From the NCBI GenBank assembly GCA_033558025.1, contig JAUCEF010000004.1, positions 3,286,001 through 3,350,000 on the forward strand: DNA of 64,000 nt, written 5' to 3'. The stretch is from Phytophthora sp. 'mugwort'. Lineage: Eukaryota; Oomycota; Peronosporomycetes; Peronosporales; Peronosporaceae. Shown in pieces: positions 50,765 to 59,666 of this stretch. The notes below the pieces were generated by a model. The model was given only the letters and a program-made list of their open reading frames with translations. It made no database searches and was not told the DNA's origin. How positions within the stretch are numbered: position 1 is the stretch's first letter; every line of letters starts with the position of its first letter. The position numbers and the translations under genes are program-made.

Positions 50765-52079
50765 ATGACAAAGCCGTTGCTCGATAGGAACCTGTTCAAG
50801 AAGACGCTGAAGGTCGTGGGCGTGCGCGTGGAGGCCAAGAAGATCGGTCGTGTGGTTAAGCGACTGCATGGCCATCTTCTTAACCTGCCACGCCTGCGCA
50901 ACGTGGTGCCGGACCCGACCAACCCAGACCCGTTCAAGAACTCGAGCAGCAAGCTCATCCTGCTCAACGCCAAGGTGAAGGACTCCAAGACGCTGCAGCC
51001 GCTGCATGAGGAACTGGTAACTTTTCTCAAGGAGGAGAGTCTGGCCTTCGTAAGCCACGCCATCGAGCTGGACTACAGCTACTTCGCCGTGGATCAGGTG
51101 CTGAGCGAGCTGCTGCCCAAGGGCATGGACATCCCCAGCTCCTTCGAGACGGTCGGACACATTGCACACTTGAATCTGCGCGACAACCAGCTGCCGTACA
51201 AGAACATCATCGGTCAGGTCATTCTGGACAAGAACGCGCAGATCCGTACGGTCGTGAACAAGACGGACAACATTGAGACGAAATTCCGCACTTTTCCGAT
51301 GGAAGTGCTGGCAGGTGATGACGATATGGAGGTCGAGGTGCATGAAAGTAAGGCCACGTTCCGGTTTAACTATGCGGAGGTGTATTGGAATTCTCGACTG
51401 CAACAGGAACATCTGCGTATGATCCGTCATATCAAGCCACACGATGTTGTATGTGATATGATGTGCGGCATCGGGCCGTTTGCCATCCCGGTGGCACTTA
51501 ACGGCAGTAAAGTGTACGCGAATGATTTGAACCCGTGTAGCTTCCATTATCTCAAGGAGAATATTATGCTGAACAAGGTGGAGAAGCTCGTCACGCCTTA
51601 CAACTTGGACGGCCGCGAGTTCCTGACCAAGTTGTTGAGTGAGAAGAAACAGTTCACACAAGTGTTAATGAATCTGCCGGCTATTGCGCTTGAATTCTTG
51701 GACGCGTTCCCTGGACATTTTGACCACTGGGAAGGCGATCTCCCTTACATTCACTGCTACTGTTTCTCCAACGCTGAGGACGTCAAGAAGGACGTAAAGG
51801 AGGTAAGTCACGTGACTGTAGTCTGTAACTGTAGGAGGATGTTATTGCTTATAATTGTATATTTTTAATGTTGTTTGGTAGCGCGCTGAGAAGATCATGG
51901 GTGGTGAACTCGACCCGGAGCGGACGTCGTTCCACCTCGTGCGTGACGTGGCGCCCAAGAAAGTTATGGTGTGTATTTCGTTCCAGTTGCCCGAGTCTAT
52001 CGCATTCAGCTCGGAGCGTCAGGCATCGAAGCAGGATGAACCTAAGCGGCGGAAGGTCGAGGCCGAGTCCGCAGCGTAA
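50765..52079 (+). CDS. TRM5: tRNA (guanine37-N1)-methyltransferase Trm5
   Basis: Trm5 makes m1G37 next to the anticodon, preventing frameshifting. Exon 1 (50765-51802) and exon 2 (51882-52079) join across a 79-bp GT-AG intron into 411 residues. The D1 domain (KVVGVRVEAKKIGRVVKRLH; GHLLNLPRLRNVVPDP) is followed by the D2 region (SFETVGHIAHLNLRDNQLPY; KNIIGQVILDKNAQIRTVVN) and the Rossmann core: AEVYWNSRLQQEHLRMI, VVCDMMCGIGPFAIPVALNG, VYANDLNPCSFHYLKENI, MNLPAIALEFLDAFPGHFD. The SAM-binding D-x-x-CG-x-GPFA loop and the NLP motif are intact. A basic nuclear-localisation-like tail (KRRKVEAESAA) ends the protein. No clear mitochondrial presequence. Confidence 0.95.
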
Positions 52080-52426
52080 AACATGACACCAGGCCTCAAT
52101 CGTAAAAGGTGCATGTTAGAGATGATTCACGAAGCAGCAGGCTAATAATCAATCGTCAGTCGTGTTGTTCGACAGAGTTTGTTCACAAAATACTTCGCAG
52201 TACGCGAAATTTATTAAAGTTTAATGGTTTATAAATCGTCGGGAAAACATTCTTGACGACTGAACGGAATTTCCACATCAGCACTCTTGAGGGCTCTGGT
52301 GCCTTCATCAGCATGTGGCTCTTCCAGGGATTTCGCAGTCAACTTTGCTATCATTCGAGAGAGCGTCGTGGGATTGAGAATAATAAAAAGATCGAAGTTA
52401 AAAAATAAAGTCGTACTTCAAGTATC

Positions 52427-53122
52427 TTAGGGAGTGAGCTGCCTGCACAACACATAGCAGTCCGGTGGCTCGATGCGCTTGTAGTAGTTGCGCAGGATTT
52501 GTGTGGCCTCGAAGCCATGTGAAAGGTAGAAACGAAGCGCCGCGGTATTGCTAGTCTGGACATGGAGATACACCTGCACCACGCCGTCTCGAATCGACTG
52601 CGCGATGACTCGTTCAAGAAGTCGACTGCCTGCATTACGTATCAACAAGGTGGCAAGTAAATTCTATGTCCGTCTACCGTAGCAGCTCATCGTGCCTACC
52701 GATTCTAGCGCGGCGATAACTTTCCACCACACCGAGCGTCATGATGTACGTGCGTTCCAGACCTACAGGTCCTTCTTCCATTGGTTCTCGTCGACAGCAA
52801 ATAGCTCCAACAGCATACCTTCCGACACATGCTGGCCACACATGCAGAACAGCCCATTAATGCTTGCTCAATGCATCAATTGTGACAACAACTTACCTAA
52901 CTGAGCGTAGCCTGGTGGACAGCTCACCACCTCTTTGTAGAACGCTAGGTTGTACCGCACGGGGAAGAGCTGCAGGTTGAGCTCACGCAGCCGCTGCACG
53001 TTGCTCTTGTCAGCGGGCGCGAAGACGACGTCTACTACCGCCATCATAGACGTCGTTAGTCTTGAACCGTTTGTCTCAGCTTTTTCTACCACTTCCTTTG
53101 TCTGGGACCCTTGACGAGCCAT
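52427..53122 (-). CDS. NAA50: NAA50-like N-alpha-acetyltransferase (NatE)
   Basis: Three exons, 52897-53122, 52700-52831 and 52427-52629 (introns 65 and 70 bp, GT-AG), give 186 residues. The join produces KSNVQRLRELNLQLFPVRYN, LAFYKEVVSCPPGYAQLA, GRYAVGAICCRREPMEEG, TYIMTLGVVESYRRARIGSR, YLHVQTSNTAALRFYLSHGF and NYYKRIEPPDCYVL. This aligns throughout with NAA50, including the catalytic Tyr and Met (TYIMTLG) and His (YLHVQ). NAA50 acetylates N-termini beginning with Met and supports sister-chromatid cohesion in animals. The acetyl-CoA loop reads RRARIG: as in the chimera, the first Gly of RxxGxG is replaced. The same intron position (after ...YRR-x4-G) is shared with the chimera, showing common descent. 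Confidence 0.92.
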
Positions 53123-53268
53123 AAGGAAATTCAACTGTGTCAAGGCCACGTGGCATGAAACACCCTTCTGGTTTCATTTCTCACCAACGGGGCAACTTGA
53201 AGTGGATCAAAAGGACCAACAGTCACTCGCGATCTTCTACAACTCGTTTTTCCTTGTGTCGGGTCATC

Positions 53269-53901
53269 ATGAAGCTCTGTGTACTCTTCGCTCTCGCCAT
53301 CCCCGTCGTCTTGTCAAGGAAGCAACAGGGAACTCCACATCCTCCTCTTCGACCTGGTATGCCTATTTCGGACGTGTTGGCGGCGCTCCAGCACCCCGTG
53401 AACCCCGTGCTGGCGTCGTCTAACCTCCTGGACAGCGTCGACTTTTTCGTGTGCGACTCTCAGGTGCCCGGTATGAACGGACACTACGTTATGCAACCTC
53501 CTGACGTGGTGCAGTCGGATCCAGGCACCCCCGTCTTCTTCCGCGAAGAGGCTTCCGGAGCTAACAAAGAGTCCACTCAGATGGCTCTAGCTACAGACAT
53601 GGCCACGGACTTCCGGCTGTTCCGACACAACGGCTTTTGGATGCTCGCGGACGTGGAGCCGTGGCCACCCGTGACGCATTTCCGCTGCGATCCGACCAAG
53701 ACGCGAGTGCTTGGGCTCGACGTCTCGGACATTTGCGGGTTGGGTCAGTCCACGCCGCCGCGGATCGGCTACTCCCCCGCAGACCCACGACTCGGTGCTA
53801 TCTCTCTCACACTGCATCACGACGCGTGTCACGAGCTGCCGCAGATCAGCGACACGTTGAACACGGGCAACAACGTCTCGACTCGTAAAGATGAGCTTTA
53901 A
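53269..53901 (+). CDS. Small secretory-pathway protein ending in KDEL (unknown)
   Basis: The ATG at 53269 gives 210 residues with a signal peptide (MKLCVLFALAIPVVLS, cleavage near RKQQG). The C-terminus is exactly RKDEL, the ER-retrieval signal recognised by the KDEL receptor, so the protein should live in the ER lumen. The body has four Cys spaced across the chain (FFVCDSQVPG; HFRCDPTKTR; VSDICGLGQS; HHDACHELPQ), possibly two disulfides, and repeated Trp/Pro near GFWMLADVEPWPPVTHF. No thioredoxin CxxC, chaperone or lectin domain is recognised. The upstream in-frame sequence is longer but lacks a signal peptide, so the ATG at 53269 is preferred. It shares a 146-bp divergent promoter with NAA50. 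Confidence 0.78.
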   Translation: MKLCVLFALAIPVVLSRKQQGTPHPPLRPGMPISDVLAALQHPVNPVLASSNLLDSVDFFVCDSQVPGMNGHYVMQPPDVVQSDPGTPVFFREEASGANKESTQMALATDMATDFRLFRHNGFWMLADVEPWPPVTHFRCDPTKTRVLGLDVSDICGLGQSTPPRIGYSPADPRLGAISLTLHHDACHELPQISDTLNTGNNVSTRKDEL

Positions 53902-53962
53902 AAACTAATCGGATGCTACTTCTAACGTGCTTTTTTGGCAATGTTTAAGCGTTTTAACTTGT

Positions 53963-55797
53963 TCAGTTCCACATGACGGCAAGGTTTTGCTTTTTAACGG
54001 CAAAAACGCAGGCGAGAGGAAGGTGATCAGACGGACACAGAGCATTGGGGAGGATCGTCCGTGCACTCGCGTATCGGACGCTGTCGTGCCTGTCCTTGGG
54101 CTCGTGACCTGTTGCCTTTAGCTGCTCCAACGTTGGCAGCTCAAGCAGTTGATATGGTGTAAGCTGCCCCATGGAGTGGAAGATATAGTCGATTGTGCCC
54201 TGGAAGTTGATACTGGAGAATGTGAGCTCGGGTTCGCTGGTGTAGTCAGCGTACGCGTTATAGGCACTCTCCATCATCTCGTTGTGTACGATCAGAATGT
54301 CCCGATCAGCTTGAGGTTGCAGCGTCGTGTATCGCTTCGCCTCAGCGCGTTGACTGCCGCCGAATGCTTTATCAACTGAAGTCAACAGAGCTCGCGGACA
54401 TACGACAGCGTTGACGATCGGCTTCGTGTCGCTGAGATATCGCGGCGTCCGACCCGATCCAAACGAGATATCGTACGGCTTGACATCAGGAGGCACATCG
54501 GGAGCTAAGAACAAAGGTTTTTCATCCGAGATTGACGTGTTTTTCTTGTAAGCAGCATGTTGTAGCGTGGTTGCAGACGCTGAAGGTTGACTCCAAGCTC
54601 CCCAGCCGTATTCATTGCGAGCGATGACGCGGAACTGGTACGTCATGTTTGCACTGAGCGATGTCACTTTGAACGACTTAATCGCTCCATTCGGCACTGA
54701 TAATTCGTACAAAAAACCCGATGTTTTGCTCGCACAGTTCTTGACGGCGATCTTGTACTCTAGAATGGGGACGGAAGGCGTGATGGACGTCAAAGAAGGT
54801 TGTGGCGGCCTCCATGAGACCCGTAGTGATGATGACGAAGCATTGTCGATAATTGGTCGTCCTGGAGCTGTTGGAGTCTCTGGAACAGGTCGCCGGCGGC
54901 CTGTGATAATAGTATGGTAGACATCACTACTTGGAGTAGCGTTGAAGGTTCCAGCCAATACGATGGGTAGCTGGAAATCTGCGTTAAACACCGCGAGTTG
55001 GCGGCACAGAAACTCGGTCTGAAGCACTCGCACACGCTCCAACTCAGGCGTGGCCCCTGCAGCGAGCTGCGTGTTGGCTACACAGAGTGCAGAGGGCAAA
55101 GTCGACGTCTCCCACGGCTGAAGACAGACGAAAAGTGCCAGTTTGTCTTGCTTCGCCCTCGCTGCAAGGTTCACATCGTTGATGTTAGCGCACAAGGCGT
55201 TTAGATGCAGCTCAGCCGACCGGAAGAGCTGAAAAGTGCTTTTCCGGAAGGCTGTCACGAGACCTTCGTCGATCTCCTTGGCCACTGAGGCCGAAGTCGG
55301 GGCTGCAGACGTAGCGTAGATGCTGTCGTAGCCTCCGATGGCCAGTTCCGCCGCCCACCAGTCGTCATACTCGTCGACTTCCTGCGCAGCAGAACCCGTC
55401 ATCGCGAAAAGCTCAAGCAACAATGCATTTCGTTCATATATGTAGCCATTTACCTGTAGACACACGACGTCGGCATCATATGAAAGGATCTCTCTATATA
55501 ATGACAACCCGGTTCGTCAACACATGAAAAATAAGAATCTTCACTACAAATGGGTACATATAAATGAACAAGCGCTAACCGTAGTAGTCTTTCTCGTCGT
55601 TGTCGGATGTTTAAAATCGCTGAGTTGACGCAATTCTTGCACCCGCGCTGCATCCTCCGCGCGCCCATTTGCGACAACACATTGTACGTGAGCACTGATA
55701 CCTTCTCGAGTTCCACTAGCTCGGCCAAGTCTGCTACATCCTTCGTCGCAGGCACGAACGCTCGGAACGGAAGCTCGTCGCTAGACGTTGAAGACAT
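53963..55797 (-). CDS. CCR4-type exonuclease/phosphatase-fold protein with an inserted FN3 domain
   Basis: Exons 55580-55797, 55454-55493 and 53963-55381 (introns 86 and 72 bp) give 558 residues. The join restores SVLTYNVLSQMGA, QRRERLLREILSYDADVVCL and LQEVDEYDDWW, the CCR4/Nocturnin/Angel start with the Mg-binding Glu. Downstream are VANTQLAAGA and RVRVLQTEFL (canonical NTHL: His is Gln) and LAGTFNATPSSDVY (canonical GDFN: the catalytic Asp is Thr). A fibronectin III domain then lies at about 254-358 (TAPGRPIIDNASSSSLRVSW; EYKIAVKNCA; YQFRVIARNEYGWGAWS). The nuclease fold resumes after it, with FQGTIDYIFHS and finally CPSDHLPLACVF (SDH retained). Loss of the GDFN Asp argues against normal mRNA deadenylase activity. 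It is convergent with the KDEL gene, 61 bp apart. Confidence 0.85.
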
Positions 55798-55956
55798 TTG
55801 ACACTTTAGCAAATGGCTACATCACGAAACGCCACATGGATACATTCATACTAATTTTGTCAATTTTATTGACTACCCGAGTGTTCTTATCTTGACTACC
55901 AGATAGTCAAAGCTCACTTCCAGTCGTCGGCCAACGCCTCCAGCCAATAGATTAAG

Positions 55957-58542
55957 ATGACGGCAGAGCAGCAGGAACAGGAACAGGAGCTGGAGTTGCT
56001 GACGCCGCCGCCTAACGCTGCGCCGACCAGGGGCCGCGTAGGGCTCCCAGCTGCCACGCTCGTGTACTCGGCCGACGGTCGCTACGTCTTCCAGCGCCAG
56101 GCGCACGTGCTGCGTGTACTGCACGCCAAGAGCGGCCGCGTGCTTCACGAGTGCGTACGTGGCGGCAACAAGAGCACGGTACGCGCGCTCGCGCTTCACC
56201 CACACAACGCGCTGCAGCTCTTGGCTGCATACGAAGATGGCTACATTATCGTCTGGGACTTTGTAGAACAGAAGCCGCTCGTAGAACTGGACGCGACGGC
56301 GCCTGTGCTATGGATGGCGTCGAGCCGTACCAGCCCGTCGCAGCTTCTGCTTGTCCTACAGACTGAAACCAACAGCTGGAGCCTCGTCGAGTTCAGCCTC
56401 AAGAAGAAGAAACGCGGACGCGTGCTCTTCCAGAACAGCAAACACCCGTTCCACACGGCGGCGCTGCAGAGCTACACGACTTCTGAGGGTCACGAAGCTG
56501 TTCCTGGAGATTATTTGGTGCTTGCGACGGGCAATAAACTAGTCACGATATGGCTACATCATCAGTCTGGAGCTAAAGACTCAAGCAGTCGCGTCTACGT
56601 GATGCAGAAGCTCAGCCACGCGGACGTGATGTGCGTTACTGTCAGTCCGACGCAGCGTGAGTTCTCTATTGGTGACCAGTGCGGACAGATCTTCCGTTAT
56701 CACCTCCAAGGACCGAGTGGAGACGTCTTGGCGTCTGCTGCCAAGATGCACTGGCATTCGCACGCCGTGCACTGCCTCCAGTACTCGAGCGACGGCCAAT
56801 TCTTACTGTCTGGTGGTGAGGAATGCGTCCTTGTATCGTGGCATTTAGAGACGGGACGTCGTGCCTATTTGCCGCGTCTTCCAGCGTCAGTGGAAGCTAT
56901 CGCACCTCGTCAGGACGGCGGCGTGTATGCTGTAGGTTTGGCAGACAGTGTTCTCTTCCAATACAACACAGTGACGCGTGAGCAGGAGTGGGAGGCGCGT
57001 GGACTAGCACGTGCAGGTAATTCGGCCGCTTACTCGCTGCCGACTCGTCAATTGGTGGTGGATCCACTCTCGAAGTCGCTGGTACTCAATGGCTCGTCAG
57101 GTGCCGGCGTGTTGCAGTTCTATGAGCCATTTGCTGACCGTGTGCTGCAGACGCTACTGTTATCCGAGCGAAACCAAGTGACACACACAGAGGACGAGGT
57201 GCTACCTGTGCTACAGGCTTCCCACGCGTGCTTTAGTGCTCGTGGTGGTGACCTGGTGACACTTCATGCTCCGACAATGACAAAGACGGGGGAGGAACAG
57301 TCTCTTCGGTTCTGGACGCGACGTGTGGACGGCTCGTTCTTTGTCAATACGGCGGTTGATGCGCCTCATAGTCGCGCTCGTGTGACGAACGTGACGTTCT
57401 CGCCTACGCAGAACGGCGACTGCGTCGTGACGGCTGATGAACAGGGAGAGTTCAAGGTGTGGCAGAAGACAGTGACGGAGGCGAGTGGTACGTCGTGGCA
57501 ATGCCAGTCGGTGGTGCATTTCCGTGACGAACCCGTCACGGCTGTCGCGTTTGCTCGCGATGGTTCGTTGCTTGCCGTGGCGTACGGCAACAAACTCACG
57601 CTTTGGGACGTTGCGACGCACTCACTGCGTCGTGTGATCCCGTCGGCTGACGGTCAGACGATTACTCAGATTGTTTTCCCTGGTCTCAACGCGCCGTTTG
57701 TTGTGCTCGTCACGAAGAGACAATTGCAGGTGTGGAGCTTGTTATCACTGTCGCTTTGGTGGCGCTATACAGTGCCAAAGGGGACAGTTTTGGCTGCAGA
57801 AACCCTGTACGAACGCTTCTTGGTCTGGATGCCTGTCAAACACAAGACGGTGGTGCTTGTCTTCGATGCTCAGACGCCCGTGCCAGTATGTGTGCGTGTT
57901 GTGGATGTTGGTAGCAGCGTGTGGAGCGCTGGTTTCCACCCCGGGACTGGAGACATTGTACTTCTCGATGACAAGACTGGTGTATGGAGACTGGATGGAC
58001 CTAACGCCAGGTCGTTGGGTGCCCGGCTCCGGAAGCAGGCTCACGTCGCTGCCGTCGCTGCCCACGATGCGGCCAAGGACGGCGAACAGGAGGCCAAGGC
58101 ATTGAGCGCTATCTATACTGCGGCCAGTGGAGGTCGTTCTGCTGACCAGAAAGCCCGGCAAAACACACACGCGGGGCCTAACGCAGTGGCTGTTAACGGA
58201 GCTGCGACTAACAGTCTGTTCGATGCGCCAGCGCACGTCCTGCCGTCCATGACGGCGCTGTACAGGTCGTTTATGGATACGATGCTGCCTAAACCACACC
58301 AGGTTGTCAAGACTGGTGAATCTGTTAAGAACGCGAAGGGTGAAGGAACGACGACGCAGAAGAAGAAGAACAAGCGACGCAAAAAGCAGCAGATCTCGGA
58401 TCCTGTTGCCACTGAGAATGGAGAACAGCGTAAGCGCATGAAACTCCAGGTAGAGAAGGAACTGGCCAACACGGAGTTGCAGCAGCAAACGTACTCGAAA
58501 CTACTCGAGACATTTCGCAACAATAAGGCGCGTCGGGCGTAA
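55957..58542 (+). CDS. WDR75: WDR75/Utp17-like WD40 protein of the small-subunit processome
   Basis: This is an 861-residue intronless gene. Utp17 (Nan1/WDR75) is part of the t-UTP complex that couples rRNA transcription to pre-18S processing in the nucleolus. WD40 repeats fill residues about 30-700 (DGYIIVWDFVEQK, SIGDQCGQIFRYHLQG, KMHWHSHAVHCLQYSSDGQF, LLSGGEECVLVSWHLETGRR, FLPRL-like AYLPRLPASVEAI). The HWH-x-H-x-V block followed by LLSGG-E-x-VLV-W and LPRL is the arrangement characteristic of WDR75. The C-terminal quarter is basic and low complexity (TQKKKNKRRKKQQ), typical of nucleolar proteins. Length agrees with the family (about 830). It is divergent from the FN3-nuclease gene by about 160 bp. 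Confidence 0.9.
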   Translation: MTAEQQEQEQELELLTPPPNAAPTRGRVGLPAATLVYSADGRYVFQRQAHVLRVLHAKSGRVLHECVRGGNKSTVRALALHPHNALQLLAAYEDGYIIVWDFVEQKPLVELDATAPVLWMASSRTSPSQLLLVLQTETNSWSLVEFSLKKKKRGRVLFQNSKHPFHTAALQSYTTSEGHEAVPGDYLVLATGNKLVTIWLHHQSGAKDSSSRVYVMQKLSHADVMCVTVSPTQREFSIGDQCGQIFRYHLQGPSGDVLASAAKMHWHSHAVHCLQYSSDGQFLLSGGEECVLVSWHLETGRRAYLPRLPASVEAIAPRQDGGVYAVGLADSVLFQYNTVTREQEWEARGLARAGNSAAYSLPTRQLVVDPLSKSLVLNGSSGAGVLQFYEPFADRVLQTLLLSERNQVTHTEDEVLPVLQASHACFSARGGDLVTLHAPTMTKTGEEQSLRFWTRRVDGSFFVNTAVDAPHSRARVTNVTFSPTQNGDCVVTADEQGEFKVWQKTVTEASGTSWQCQSVVHFRDEPVTAVAFARDGSLLAVAYGNKLTLWDVATHSLRRVIPSADGQTITQIVFPGLNAPFVVLVTKRQLQVWSLLSLSLWWRYTVPKGTVLAAETLYERFLVWMPVKHKTVVLVFDAQTPVPVCVRVVDVGSSVWSAGFHPGTGDIVLLDDKTGVWRLDGPNARSLGARLRKQAHVAAVAAHDAAKDGEQEAKALSAIYTAASGGRSADQKARQNTHAGPNAVAVNGAATNSLFDAPAHVLPSMTALYRSFMDTMLPKPHQVVKTGESVKNAKGEGTTTQKKKNKRRKKQQISDPVATENGEQRKRMKLQVEKELANTELQQQTYSKLLETFRNNKARRA

Positions 58543-58738
58543 ATCTGTGCTACAAGTCCAGGTGAAATAGATCTACATGTTTAGCTGCCTGTTCGGTTTT
58601 ATTTTTTTGCTCACCATGTGAAGGTTTTGCGATGGATTATAAAGAATCCGAGACTTTTTCTGGCTTTTCCAGTATAAACTTGATGGATTTAGCCACGCTG
58701 GCAAGAATAATGGTGGCTTAATATGACTTTTGGTGTGG

Positions 58739-59557
58739 TCACAGCTCGTCGTGTCGGATTTTGCCACTATTGCGTGCGTTCTTGTAGATTTTCGCCCAGG
58801 TTTCGGCCTTGTCCCGGTCGCCGGGCGTCACGGAGCTGAAGTTGAGCTGCTTAAGGTTCGGAAACGCTGCGATGACGTAGTTGCGGTAGTGTTTCTTGTC
58901 CTCCAGTGGGTTCCCGTGTAGAGTGAGCGCATGCAAACGTGGTAGCCACTTTGCCAACGCGTCAATATCCGAATATTTACTTAACCGATTGCCGTGAAGA
59001 TGCAACGTGAAAAGTTCCGGATACGCCGAGAAACTTTCGGATGGAATGCTCGCCACTTGGTTACCAGACAGATCTAGCCACTGGAGTTTCACTGGGTAGT
59101 CAAACACGGCACGTAGCGCTTCGTGCATGTCGTCTAAAGTGGAAATGTTGTTGTTATTTACCCGTAGAGAAACTGGTACGTGTCGCTTTTTGTTCATTTT
59201 TCCAGTACCAGTTGCCACGTCCATTTTGGAGGAAATATCAACGTTTGTCGACGAAATGAGGTCGTCGCCGTCTCCATTCGCTCGTGTCGTCCAGCTACCA
59301 GCAGACAAGGACTTCTTGATGCCACTCACGGGATCGTGCTGTTGCATTTCTATCATGAAAAAAAAAACGAGTGATAAGTGAGCGAAATTTTATGTTTTTC
59401 TTGGCAAAACTTAATTTTTTTTTTCCATACCCGAGAGCGACGTGAGTCCCATGAACGAGTAATCGAGTGGCATTAGTGCAGCTTGACGGCGAGGCATGAG
59501 TGCTTTCTTGGGGGAATCGGGAGTCGGAATCGGTGCAGACGTTGCTGTCGTTGACAT
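58739..59557 (-). CDS. LRRC51: LRRC51-like leucine-rich repeat protein (flagellar)
   Basis: Exon 1 (59431-59557) and exon 2 (58739-59349), joined across an 81-bp GT-AG intron, give 245 residues. The start includes PLDYSFMGLTSLS (LRRC51 has LDYSFRS at this point), then SLRVNNNNISTLDDM, LQWLDLSGNQVASIP, LFTLHLHGNRLSKYSDIDAL, WLPRLHALTLHGNPLEDKKH and a C-terminal cap YRNYVIAAFPNLKQLNFSSV followed by DRDKAETW. These match human LRRC51 motif by motif. It is a conserved protein in ciliated or flagellated organisms, so an axonemal or basal-body role is expected in zoospores. The N-terminal extension is Ser/Thr/Pro-rich. Confidence 0.9.
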
Positions 59558-59666
59558 TGCCGCCTGTTTGTATTAAAACCTTCTTCGACGTGAACGTTTT
59601 AAGTGAAACTTGAGAAAAATAATCCTAAACATAGTGTCTTAATTGTTGAGAATAAATGATCTTATC

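Noticed and set aside
53269..53901. Secreted effector
   Set aside because: The signal peptide is present, but the C-terminal KDEL predicts retention in the ER, and no effector motif is seen.
58113..58523. Minus-strand frame with hydrophobic phenylalanine-rich stretches
   Set aside because: It is antisense to the basic tail of WDR75. Lys codons on one strand give Phe on the other.
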